DNA of 8,774 bases from Burkholderiales bacterium. GTDB taxonomy: Bacteria; Pseudomonadota; Gammaproteobacteria; Burkholderiales; Burkholderiaceae_F. The notes under the pieces were generated by a model. The model saw only the letters and a list, made by a program, of their open reading frames with translations. It was not told the DNA's origin and did not search any database. The stretch's first letter is position 1. Each line of letters opens with the position of its first letter. Below, one piece after another: positions 1 to 6,348 of this stretch. Both the position numbers and the translations under genes were made by a program. The stretch is from NCBI GenBank assembly GCA_024641225.1, contig JAHEDN010000089.1, positions 1 to 8,774 of the forward strand, in the 5' to 3' direction.

Positions 1-27
1 CGGCGCCGCAGTCTAGGGCCGGCGCCG
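1..27. repeat. GC-rich inverted repeat at left edge
   Basis: The bases CGGCGCC at 1-7 pair with GGCGCCG at 21-27, giving a 7-bp stem around a 13-base loop. It lies just beyond the stop codon (30-32) of the minus-strand gene remnant, so it could be part of a transcription terminator. The window ends before any T-tract could be seen. The loop also carries, on the minus strand, the decamer CCTAGACTGC that sits at the proposed -10 box of the methyltransferase gene at 1450, so a promoter for a gene to the left is an alternative reading. Confidence 0.35.
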
Positions 28-29
28 CG

Positions 30-250
30 CTACTCGCGCCGCGTATACAGCGGTCGCGAGGCCGTTTGCCATGACGCGCCGTCATCCCTGGAAACCTGCC
101 AGTCCCAGGTCAACGAGTCCTCGCGGATATCCGAGAAGATCATCCGCTGCTGCGCGCCTGCGCTGGCGGATGCGCAGCCCCGGGCGACAGGGCCAGTGCC
201 GCAATGATTGCTGCACGGCCGGCGTCGAGGGTCCTGTTGGGCGGGCGCAT
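30..250 (-). pseudogene. remnant of a small exported protein (leader plus C-terminal tail)
   Basis: Two short minus-strand reading frames overlap here. The first starts at ATG 250, has a good Shine-Dalgarno (AGGAG, 6 bases upstream), and encodes 36 residues resembling a signal peptide (hydrophobic stretch AAIIAALALSPGAA) before a TGA at 140-142. The second starts at ATG 143, overlapping that stop, and encodes 37 residues ending at TAG 30-32. Its pattern, with LTWDWQVSRDDGASW followed by a basic end, resembles the C-terminal strands of small lipocalin-like hypothetical proteins (DUF1579-type, from memory), in which W-x-W and S-x-D-G-x-x-W recur. The most economical reading is a gene that lost its middle and its frame. 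The alternative is two unrelated chance frames. The first start lies 31 bases beyond the Rieske gene's stop, on the same strand. Confidence 0.3.
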
Positions 251-281
251 GGCGGTCTCCTCTTCGGGCGGCCTGTCCCGG

Positions 282-1415
282 TCAGCCGGGTTCGCGCCGG
301 ACTGTCGCCGCCTCGCGATACGCGGTGCGCAGCAGTTCGTGAAAGTGCCACAGCCCCGACTCGTGCCGCGGATTCAGCCGTCCGGCAACATACGAGCCTG
401 AGGCCAGGCCCCGCTGCACGGCCTCGCAGATGGCGATGTCCTCGAACTGCACTTCGTCGCTGAAACGCTGGTCTTCGAGCCGCGCCTTGGCGCCGACCTC
501 CGGCGCATAGAAGTAGTCGAAATCGACCCGGCAGCGGTCGACACCGAGCGGAACGACGCGGTTGGTCTGCAGGCGGCCGGGCAGCACGTTGAGCATGGTG
601 TTCGGAAACAGCCACCAGTACAGCGCCTCGCCCCGTGCGTAAGGGCCGCTGCCCGCCAGCGGGCTCGACTGCAGGCTCGACCAGCGTGCGGTGCTGGTCA
701 TGTAGCGGTCGGCGTCGAGCAGCGGCGCCAGCGTCGGGTGAACGCAGCCGACGTGGTAGCCCTCGAGGTAGTTGTCGACGTAGACCTTCCAGTTGCACGC
801 GACCTCGTAGCTGGCACGACGGTCGAACTCGTGGCCCGCCGGCGAGGCGTTGCCGAGCTGCGCGTCGATCCCGTCGACCCAATGCTCGAATGGCGGTGCG
901 GCGTCGTCGAGCGCAGCGAACGCCAGCCCCTGCCACGCCGCTATGCGCGCCTGCGGCAGGCGGATGGCGGCGACTTCGAAATCCTTTACCCGGCCCATGT
1001 CCGGCGCGCCGAGCAGCCGGCCGTCGAGCGCATAGCTCCAGCCGTGGTAGCGGCAGACGAGTTGCTTCGCGCCGCGCCCGTCGCACTCGGCGAGTGGGCC
1101 CGCGCGATGGCGGCAGACGTTGTGCAGCGCGCGCAGTTCGCCGTCCCCGCCGCGCACGATCAGCAGCGGCACGCCGGCGATCTCCGCCAGCGCGTGGTCG
1201 CCCGCAGCGGCGACCTGGGCGGCGCGCGCCACCAGCTGCCAACTGCGCGCAAACACGTTCTCCCGCTCAGCGCGGGCGAACTCCGCCTGCGTGTAGCACG
1301 GCGCCGGCAGCGTCGCGGCCGATTCCGCCGCCTGTGGCGCGAGCGCTGCGTGCAGCGGATCAGATTGGAGACGGTTGTCGTTCACGGTCGGGCGGCGGCA
1401 GATGACGCCGGTCAT
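282..1415 (-). CDS. Rieske [2Fe-2S] aromatic-ring-hydroxylating-type oxygenase, alpha subunit
   Basis: A 377-residue terminal oxygenase of the Rieske non-haem iron family, which uses O2 and electrons from a separate reductase. The N-terminal Rieske domain has C101-x-H103 and C121-x2-H124 (CRHRAG ... CRYHGWSY). The C-terminal catalytic domain has NWKVYVDNYLEGYHVGCVHP, where H221 and H226 are the expected iron ligands. D326 (EDIAICEAVQRGL) is the likely third ligand, and D214 may be the residue bridging to the neighbouring cluster. The tail (RLNPRHESGLWHFHELL) recalls quaternary-amine oxygenases such as choline, carnitine or glycine-betaine monooxygenase. The substrate cannot be read from sequence. 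No reductase or ferredoxin gene is in the window. The ATG at 1415 has no Shine-Dalgarno and overlaps a possible -10 box. A GTG at 1385 (367 residues) is a reasonable alternative start, and both leave the conserved domain intact. Confidence 0.9.
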   Translation of the reverse strand: MTGVICRRPTVNDNRLQSDPLHAALAPQAAESAATLPAPCYTQAEFARAERENVFARSWQLVARAAQVAAAGDHALAEIAGVPLLIVRGGDGELRALHNVCRHRAGPLAECDGRGAKQLVCRYHGWSYALDGRLLGAPDMGRVKDFEVAAIRLPQARIAAWQGLAFAALDDAAPPFEHWVDGIDAQLGNASPAGHEFDRRASYEVACNWKVYVDNYLEGYHVGCVHPTLAPLLDADRYMTSTARWSSLQSSPLAGSGPYARGEALYWWLFPNTMLNVLPGRLQTNRVVPLGVDRCRVDFDYFYAPEVGAKARLEDQRFSDEVQFEDIAICEAVQRGLASGSYVAGRLNPRHESGLWHFHELLRTAYREAATVRREPG

Positions 1416-1419
1416 TGTA
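1414..1419 (-). promoter_or_regulatory. possible -10 box of the Rieske oxygenase gene
   Basis: The minus strand reads TACAAT at 1419-1414, five of six matches to TATAAT. It overlaps the ATG at 1415. If it is used, transcription would begin near 1407 and translation would have to start at the GTG at 1385. No good -35 sits at normal spacing; a TTGCAG at 1446-1441 is about 21 bases away. Confidence 0.25.
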
Positions 1420-1442
1420 GGTACGCTGCTGCGGCCTAGACT
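1415..1442 (+). promoter_or_regulatory. probable promoter of the methyltransferase / two-component operon
   Basis: TTGTAG (1415-1420) and TAGACT (1437-1442) are separated by 16 bases and resemble -35 and -10 elements (3/6 and 4/6 consensus matches). Transcription would then start at about 1449-1450, that is at the ATG itself, which fits the absence of a Shine-Dalgarno before 1450. The same bases on the opposite strand form the possible -10 of the divergent Rieske gene, so the two promoters would overlap and probably exclude each other. Confidence 0.4.
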
Positions 1443-1449
1443 GCAATCG

Positions 1450-2193
1450 ATGACACTTCCGATGATGCTGCGCCGTCGCCTGCTCGCTGCCGGCCTGGCC
1501 GCGCCGATCGGCGCGGCATGCGCGGCTCGTGACGACTATGCCGAGGCCCGCCGGCGCCTGCTCGACGAGATCGAGCGCGACATGCGCGCGACGGCCGGCA
1601 CGACCGGCCGCGAGCGGCTCGATCCGCGCATCGCGGCCGCACTCGGAAACGTGCCGCGGCATCGCTTCGTGCCGGCGCATCTCGCCGGGCGTGCTTACGA
1701 AAACCGGCCGCTGCCGATCGGGCATGAGCAGACAATCTCGCAGCCGTTCATCGTCGCGCTGATGACCGAGCTCGTCGATCCGGGGCCGGCCGACCGCGTG
1801 CTCGAGGTCGGCACGGGCTCCGGCTACCAGGCGGCCGTGCTGGCCGAACTGGTGGCGCATGTGTACACGATCGAAATCGTTCGGCCGCTCGGCGAGCGGG
1901 CCGCCGAACTGCTGAAGGAGCTCGGCTACGTCAACATCGACGTACGCATCGGCGACGGCTATCTCGGCTGGCCGGAGGCGGCGCCGTTCGACGCGATCGT
2001 GGTGACCGCCGCGCCCGACCACATGCCTCAGCCGCTGATCGACCAGCTTGCCCCGAACGGGCGGCTGATCGCTCCGATCGGCAGCCGTTACGGCATCCAG
2101 CGGCTGCAGCTGCTGCGCAAGGACGCGCAGGGTCGCGCGGTGACGCGCAGCGTGCTCGATGTGCGGTTCGTGCCGCTGACGCGCCAGCGCTGA
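1450..2193 (+). CDS. pcm: protein-L-isoaspartate O-methyltransferase with export leader
   Basis: A 247-residue enzyme of the PCMT family, which methylates L-isoaspartyl residues of damaged proteins with S-adenosylmethionine to start their repair. Family marks are PIGHEQTISQP (89-99), the SAM-binding motif VLEVGTGSGYQAA (117-129), the acidic IGDGY (167-171), FDAIVVTAAPDHMPQPL (180-196) and the typical C-terminal strand VLDVRFVPL (235-243). Unlike the usual cytosolic enzyme, it carries about 26 extra N-terminal residues with an arginine cluster and hydrophobic core (LRRRLLAAGLAAPIGAACAA). This looks like a signal peptide, perhaps of Tat type (RR-x-L-L). ATG 1450 was chosen because the probable -10 box lies at 1437-1442. 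An ATG at 1402 and a TTG at 1375 are in frame upstream but would fall within or before the promoter. The next gene starts one base after the stop. Confidence 0.88.
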   Translation: MTLPMMLRRRLLAAGLAAPIGAACAARDDYAEARRRLLDEIERDMRATAGTTGRERLDPRIAAALGNVPRHRFVPAHLAGRAYENRPLPIGHEQTISQPFIVALMTELVDPGPADRVLEVGTGSGYQAAVLAELVAHVYTIEIVRPLGERAAELLKELGYVNIDVRIGDGYLGWPEAAPFDAIVVTAAPDHMPQPLIDQLAPNGRLIAPIGSRYGIQRLQLLRKDAQGRAVTRSVLDVRFVPLTRQR

Positions 2194-2194
2194 A

Positions 2195-2818
2195 ATGAGC
2201 AGCGGCTTCGCCAACCCTCGGGAGACCTGGGACGCGCGCTTTGACCGCGACGACTACATCTTCGGCACTGCGCCGAACGTGTTTCTCGCGTCGCAACGGT
2301 CGCGACTGGTCGCAGGCCAGCGCGCGTTGTGCGTTGCTGACGGCGAGGGGCGCAACAGCGTGTGGCTGGCGCAGCAGGGGCTCGTCGTCACCGCGTTCGA
2401 CATCGCGCCGCGTGGCGTGGCCAAGGCCCGTGCGCTCGCGCAACAGGCCGGCGTGACGGTCGACTTTCATGTTGCCGCAGTCGAGGAGTGGGACTGGGCG
2501 CCGAATGCGTTCGACGTGGTGGTTGCGATCTTCGTGCAGTTCGCGGCACCGGCGGTGCGCGGGCGGATGTTTGCCGGCATGCTGCGCACGCTGAAGCCGG
2601 GCGGCTGGCTGCTGCTGCAGGGCTACACGCCGCGCCAGCTCGAATACCGGACCGGCGGGCCACCGTGCGCCGGGCATCTGTACACGGAGGGGCTGTTGCG
2701 ACAGGCCTTCGCCGCGCACGAGATCGTCGAACTGCGCGAGCACGACGACGTGCTGGCGGAAGGCACGCAGCACTCGGGCCGGTCGGCGCTGATCGACTGC
2801 GTGGTGCGCAGGAAGTAG
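2195..2818 (+). CDS. class I SAM-dependent methyltransferase (TehB-like)
   Basis: A 207-residue soluble methyltransferase with a Rossmann fold. Motif I is ALCVADGEGRNSVWLAQQG (44-62), and the acidic residue ending the second strand, which should bind the SAM ribose, is D69 (VVTAFDIAP). The fourth strand is FDVVVAIFVQF (106-116), and the post-motif segment is LKPGGWLLLQGYTPRQLEY (133-151). The start YIFGTAPNVFLASQ and the late GGPPCAGHLYTEGLLRQAF are typical of a proteobacterial group often annotated as TehB-like or tellurite-resistance methyltransferases. The substrate is unknown. The ATG lies one base after the upstream stop with no clear Shine-Dalgarno, which suggests translational coupling. 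The response regulator follows after 7 bases. Confidence 0.85.
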   Translation: MSSGFANPRETWDARFDRDDYIFGTAPNVFLASQRSRLVAGQRALCVADGEGRNSVWLAQQGLVVTAFDIAPRGVAKARALAQQAGVTVDFHVAAVEEWDWAPNAFDVVVAIFVQFAAPAVRGRMFAGMLRTLKPGGWLLLQGYTPRQLEYRTGGPPCAGHLYTEGLLRQAFAAHEIVELREHDDVLAEGTQHSGRSALIDCVVRRK

Positions 2819-2825
2819 CGGGCCG

Positions 2826-3503
2826 ATGCGCATCCTGGTCGTCGAAGACGATGCGCTGCTCGGCGACGGGCTGGCCAGCGGCCTGCGCGCGCTTGGCTTC
2901 GCCGTCGACTGGTTCCGCGACGGCGCGGCGGCCGACCACGCGCTCGCCAATGCGCCGTACGAGGCGATCGTGCTCGACCTGTCGCTGCCCGGTGGCGACG
3001 GCATGGAATGGCTGGCCCGCTGGCGACGGCGCGGCGACAACACGCCGGTGCTGATCCTGACGGCCCGCGACGCGCTTGATTCGCGCGTGGCCGGCCTGGA
3101 CACCGGGGCTGACGACTACCTGGTCAAGCCGGTGGCGCTGGCCGAACTGGCGGCGCGACTGCGCGCGACGACGCGCCGAGCGCGCGGCCGGCCGGAGCCG
3201 GTCTGGCGGCACGGCCCGCTCGAGTACGACCCGGCGGCCAAGTCGGTGAAGTGGCGCGGCGCGCCGGTCGAACTGACCAGCCGCGAGCTGGCTTTGCTCG
3301 AAGTGCTGCTCGCCAATCCGCGGCGCGTACTGTCCAAGCAGCAGCTGTTCGAGAAGCTCTATGCGTGGGACCACTCGATCGAAAGCAACGCCATCGAGGT
3401 CTACGTCCATCACCTGCGACGCAAGATCGACCCGTCCCTCGTTCGCACCGTGCGTGGCGTGGGGTATGCGCTCGGAGCGCCGGTGGAAGGCGAGGCGGCA
3501 TGA
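2826..3503 (+). CDS. two-component response regulator, OmpR/PhoB family (QseB/PmrA-like)
   Basis: A 225-residue DNA-binding transcription regulator. The receiver domain (1 to about 115) has the acidic pair D8/D9, phosphoacceptor D51 (IVLDLSLPGGDG), T79 (LILTAR) and K101 (DDYLVKP), all the residues needed for phosphotransfer. A winged-helix output domain follows (about 126-220), with VELTSRELALLEVLL and the recognition-helix region SNAIEVYVHHLRRKI, then VRTVRGVGYAL. The closest familiar relatives are QseB and PmrA. A GGAAG precedes the ATG by about 11 bases. The stop overlaps the kinase start (ATGA), so regulator and kinase are translationally coupled partners. Target promoters are not identifiable from this sequence; the convergent biosynthetic operon is a plausible but unproven target. 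Confidence 0.95.
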   Translation: MRILVVEDDALLGDGLASGLRALGFAVDWFRDGAAADHALANAPYEAIVLDLSLPGGDGMEWLARWRRRGDNTPVLILTARDALDSRVAGLDTGADDYLVKPVALAELAARLRATTRRARGRPEPVWRHGPLEYDPAAKSVKWRGAPVELTSRELALLEVLLANPRRVLSKQQLFEKLYAWDHSIESNAIEVYVHHLRRKIDPSLVRTVRGVGYALGAPVEGEAA

Positions 3504-4843
3504 CGCTGCAGCGGCGGCTGCTGGTGCTGTTGCTGGCTGGCGCGCCGCTCGCCTGGGCGATCGCCGTCGGCTTCGCGCTCTGGCGCGCGGGGATCGAGAT
3601 CAACGAGCTGTTCGATGCGCAGCAGGTGCGGCTCGCGCAGCAGGTCGCAGCGCTGCTTCCCGCGGCACATCTCGACGCTCAACCACGCAGGGCGCCGGCA
3701 TCGCCCGCATCGAGCGGCGCGACCGAACTGGACGACCTGTCGATCGCCGTCTGGAGCGACCGCGGCGAGCTGCTGCTCGCCGACCGCGATGGCAGGTCGC
3801 TGCCTTTCGATGAGAGCGCCGAGGGTTTCGTCGACCTGAGCCTCGAAGGCGAGGCCTGGCGCGTCTATTACCTCGCCGGCAACGGCCCGTGGCGGGTGGC
3901 GGTCGGGCAGGCGACCGCGGAGCGCAGCGAAGTACTCCGCGATCTGCTGGCCAGCCAGCTGGTGCCGTGGCTGCTGATGCTGCCCGTGCTGCTGGCGCTG
4001 ATCGCAGCGGCAGTGCGCCGCGGACTGCGCCCAGTGCGCGAGATGGCGCGCGAAGTGCAGCGGCGCCGAGCCGACAGCCTGGCGCCGCTCGCGGTGGACG
4101 CGGCGCCGGCGGAACTGCGGCCGCTTCTGGCATCGATGAACGATCTGTTTTCGCGCATCGAGCGCTCGATCGAGCATGAGCGCCGACTGACCGCAGATGC
4201 GGCGCACGAACTGCGCACGCCGCTGGCAGGGCTGCGAGCGCAATGGGAGGCCGCGCAGCTGGCGGCGAACGACGCCGAGCGCAGGCACGCCCATGCGCAG
4301 ATCGGGCAGGGCATCGACCGGCTCAGCCGGCTCGTGTCGCAGCTGTTATCGCTGGCGAGCGTGGAGAGCCGCGGCGCGCCGGTCTTTACCGAGGCGGTCG
4401 ACTGGCGGCGGGTCGTCGAACGCGCGTTGTCGGACTGCCTGCCCTTGCTGGATGGCACGAGCACGGAAGTGGCAGTGAGCTGGCCGGACGAGGGCTCGCC
4501 GTTGCCCCTGACGGGCGACGAGGCGCTCCTGGCGACCCTGGTGCGCAACCTCGTCGATAACGCGCTGCGCTATTCGCCGCCCGGCTCGCAGGTTTCAGTT
4601 CGTTTCTCGAGGCAGGCCCTCGTCATCGAGGACCAGGGCCCGGGGCTGAGCCCGGAGCAGCAGGCCCGCCTCGGTGACCGCTTCTACCGGCCGGCCGGGC
4701 AGGCGCAGGCCGGCAGCGGGCTGGGCATCTCGATCGTGCAGCGCGTGGCCGAGCTGCATGGCCTCGAGGTCCGTTTCGACAACCGCGACGACGGCCCGGG
4801 CCTGCGCGTCACGGTGAGCCGGCGCGACGCCGCAGCGGAATGA
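3500..4843 (+). CDS. two-component sensor histidine kinase (QseC-like, 2CSK_N sensor)
   Basis: A 447-residue inner-membrane kinase. The first membrane segment is about residues 7-28. The periplasmic region (about 29-153) begins with IEINELFDAQQVRLAQQ, the hallmark of the 2CSK_N sensor domain of QseC-type kinases. The second membrane segment is about 154-174 (LVPWLLMLPVLLALIAAAV), followed by a HAMP-like linker. The dimerisation domain has phosphoacceptor H236 (ADAAHELRTPLAG). The ATPase domain has the N box with N350 and N354 (LVRNLVDNALRYSP), G1 DQGPG (378-382) and G2 GSGLG (405-409). All catalytic motifs look intact. The ATG at 3500 overlaps the regulator's stop and is preceded by GGAAGG/GAGG. 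The frame stays open back to 3251, but that part lies inside the regulator gene and is not coding. The ligand is unknown. Only 16 bases separate this gene from the convergent TPR gene. Confidence 0.94.
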   Translation: MTLQRRLLVLLLAGAPLAWAIAVGFALWRAGIEINELFDAQQVRLAQQVAALLPAAHLDAQPRRAPASPASSGATELDDLSIAVWSDRGELLLADRDGRSLPFDESAEGFVDLSLEGEAWRVYYLAGNGPWRVAVGQATAERSEVLRDLLASQLVPWLLMLPVLLALIAAAVRRGLRPVREMAREVQRRRADSLAPLAVDAAPAELRPLLASMNDLFSRIERSIEHERRLTADAAHELRTPLAGLRAQWEAAQLAANDAERRHAHAQIGQGIDRLSRLVSQLLSLASVESRGAPVFTEAVDWRRVVERALSDCLPLLDGTSTEVAVSWPDEGSPLPLTGDEALLATLVRNLVDNALRYSPPGSQVSVRFSRQALVIEDQGPGLSPEQQARLGDRFYRPAGQAQAGSGLGISIVQRVAELHGLEVRFDNRDDGPGLRVTVSRRDAAAE

Positions 4844-4859
4844 TCTTCAGGCGAAGCGA

Positions 4860-5519
4860 TCAGCGGGCGGCCACCTGCGCGCGGACCTTGTCGAGCAGCG
4901 CTTTCGCTTCGTCCCTGCGTCCGGCATCCGCCACTTCACGCCCGGGGCGGGCCGGCGCGGTCAGCGAACGCTCGAGATAGACAATGGCGTCGGCGGGCTT
5001 GCCGGCTTCGACCAGATACTCGCCGTAGAAGTAGTTCGGATCGATGCCCTTCGGGTTGATCGCCAGCGACTTGTCGAGCAACTCCTTCGCCTTGGCCTTG
5101 TCTCCGAAGCCGATCGGCCAGCCGGGGACCTTGTAGTAAAGCACCGCCAGGCTGTTGTATGCGGAGCCGTCGAGCGCATCGGGCTTGATTCTCAGCGCCT
5201 GCTCGTACAGTGCCTTGGCTTCCTTGGCGAGCGACAGCGCACCCAGCCCGCCCCTGGCGCCGGCCAGCGTGCTGACGATGATGCCGTTCCAGATCAGCGG
5301 CTCGGCGCGATCCGGATAGGTCTGGACCGCTTTCTGCGCCCTGGCGGCCAGCGCCTCGAAGCGCTCCGCGTGTTGCGCGGCCGGGGTCCGGTAGCGGATC
5401 GTCTCCCATTCGTGTTGCAGGTCGGCCACCGCGTCGTCGACGGGGGCGGCACAGGTGGTGGCAGCGAACAGGGTGGCGGCGAGCGCCAGCGCGGCGCGGC
5501 GCAGAAAAGACTCAGACAT
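4860..5519 (-). CDS. exported TPR-repeat protein (TatT-like)
   Basis: A 219-residue protein with a Sec signal peptide (about 1-25: FLRRAALALAATLFAATTCAA), predicted to be periplasmic. The body is helical with tetratricopeptide-like repeats: SLAKEAKALYEQALRIKP (about 96-113), KAKELLDKSLAINPKGI (143-159) and the segment from YFYGEYLVEAGKPADAIVYL to the end. The central YYKVPGWPIGFGDKAKA (128-144) and the basic PARPGRE near the end mark a recognisable proteobacterial family that resembles TRAP-transporter TatT-type TPR proteins. No transporter genes are visible here. The ATG at 5519 is supported by GGAG 7 bases upstream; an in-frame ATG at 5594 lies inside the dehydrogenase gene and would bury the signal peptide. 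The start overlaps the dehydrogenase stop by 8 bases. It is the last gene of the operon. Its role may be a scaffold or binding protein, which is inference. Confidence 0.85.
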   Translation of the reverse strand: MSESFLRRAALALAATLFAATTCAAPVDDAVADLQHEWETIRYRTPAAQHAERFEALAARAQKAVQTYPDRAEPLIWNGIIVSTLAGARGGLGALSLAKEAKALYEQALRIKPDALDGSAYNSLAVLYYKVPGWPIGFGDKAKAKELLDKSLAINPKGIDPNYFYGEYLVEAGKPADAIVYLERSLTAPARPGREVADAGRRDEAKALLDKVRAQVAAR

Positions 5520-6348
5520 GTTGCGACTCCGTGGTCGGGGGTTGGATCTCTGCAGCGGCCGCGCCAGGCTGCAGTGCGGCGCGATGCGGTGCAAAGGCGC
5601 GATCGAGCAGCGACGGCGCGAGGCCGTTGACGCGAACCGCGATGGATTCGGGGAAGCCGAGGAATTTCTCGGCCTTCCCGGACAGCAGCAGTTTCAGCGC
5701 CGCTTTGGCGACGATCTCCGGCGCATCGACTGCCTTGCGCGTGCGGTCGTTGAAGCGGTCCGCGCGCTCGTCGTTGAAGCCGGTGCGGGTGGCGCGCGGG
5801 CCGAGATACTGGACGCGCACCGTCGTATCGGCGAGCTCGCGTCGCAGTGTCTCGGAAAACCCGCGCAAACCGAACTTGCCGGCGCCGTAAACGGCGAATC
5901 CCGGCACGCCCAGCCGGCCGGTGGCCGAACCGATGTTCAGCACGCGCGCCGCTGGCTGCGTGCGCAACTGTGGCAGCAGGGCCAGCGTGAGCTGGATCGG
6001 CGCGACCAGGTTGGTCTGCAGCACGGCTTCTATATGCCCCGCATCGGCGTCGGCAAACGGTCCGAAGGACGGCAGTGCGGCGTTGTTGATCAGCGCATTG
6101 CAGCCGCGCACTGTGGCAATTTCGCGTATCGCCGTGCGGCCCGCGGCGGTGGTGATGTCGGCGGCGAGGGCCTGCACGCGCTGGCGACGCGCGTCGGCGC
6201 CGAGCGATTCGGCCAGTCGCGCGAGCCGTTCACCGCGCCGGCCGACCAGCAATACCCGCGCGCCGGCCTCGGCGAGCAGCGCGGCCAGCGCCGAGCCGAT
6301 GCCGCCGGAGGCGCCGGTGAGCACAACCGAAAGTTCGGCCGGTTTCAT
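5512..6348 (-). CDS. short-chain dehydrogenase/reductase (SDR)
   Basis: A 278-residue classical SDR, an NAD(P)(H)-dependent oxidoreductase acting on carbonyl or hydroxyl groups. It has the cofactor motif TGASGGIG (11-18), R37/R38 after the second strand (VLLVGRR, suggesting NADPH preference), D64 and NNAA (88-91). The catalytic residues are N113, S141, Y154 and K158 (YGAGK). The usual P-G motif after strand six is replaced by LGPRATRTGFN (about 181-191). The C-terminal 40 residues (NGLAPSLLDRAFAP onward) go beyond the minimal domain and are alanine/proline-rich. The start overlaps the upstream gene's stop by ATGA, and the end overlaps the TPR gene by 8 bases. In this setting it probably reduces or oxidises an intermediate made by the ligase and the TenA-like enzyme; the substrate is unknown. 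Confidence 0.92.
   Translation of the reverse strand: MKPAELSVVLTGASGGIGSALAALLAEAGARVLLVGRRGERLARLAESLGADARRQRVQALAADITTAAGRTAIREIATVRGCNALINNAALPSFGPFADADAGHIEAVLQTNLVAPIQLTLALLPQLRTQPAARVLNIGSATGRLGVPGFAVYGAGKFGLRGFSETLRRELADTTVRVQYLGPRATRTGFNDERADRFNDRTRKAVDAPEIVAKAALKLLLSGKAEKFLGFPESIAVRVNGLAPSLLDRAFAPHRAALQPGAAAAEIQPPTTESQHV

Noticed and set aside
82..1242. Long minus-strand frame (386 codons) through the Rieske gene
   Set aside because: It overlaps the Rieske gene in another frame, is dominated by Arg/Ala/Gly/Pro and has no motif. It is a typical high-GC shadow.
1360..2214. Minus-strand frame opposite the pcm gene
   Set aside because: It is antisense to a gene with clear PCMT motifs; its translation is low-complexity with many Arg/His/Gln and no recognisable domain.
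1931..3413. Long minus-strand frames (390 and 341 codons) opposite the methyltransferase and regulator genes
   Set aside because: They are antisense to well-supported genes, mutually overlapping, and compositionally biased without motifs.
3251..3499. N-terminal extension of the histidine kinase frame
   Set aside because: It lies wholly inside the response regulator gene. The ATG at 3500 gives a normal first membrane segment and the ATGA overlap.
3410..4548. Minus-strand frames opposite the kinase gene
   Set aside because: They are antisense shadows of a gene with all kinase boxes intact; no domain is recognisable.
4841..4862. Hairpin between the convergent genes (TGATC ... GATCA)
   Set aside because: The stem is only 5 bp plus a bulged 3 bp, and neither strand has a T-tract. 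Both ends are made of the two stop codons, so a terminator is not supported.
5520..5594. Upstream ATG for the TPR protein
   Set aside because: It adds 25 basic residues before a good signal peptide and lies within the SDR gene. ATG 5519 has its own GGAG.
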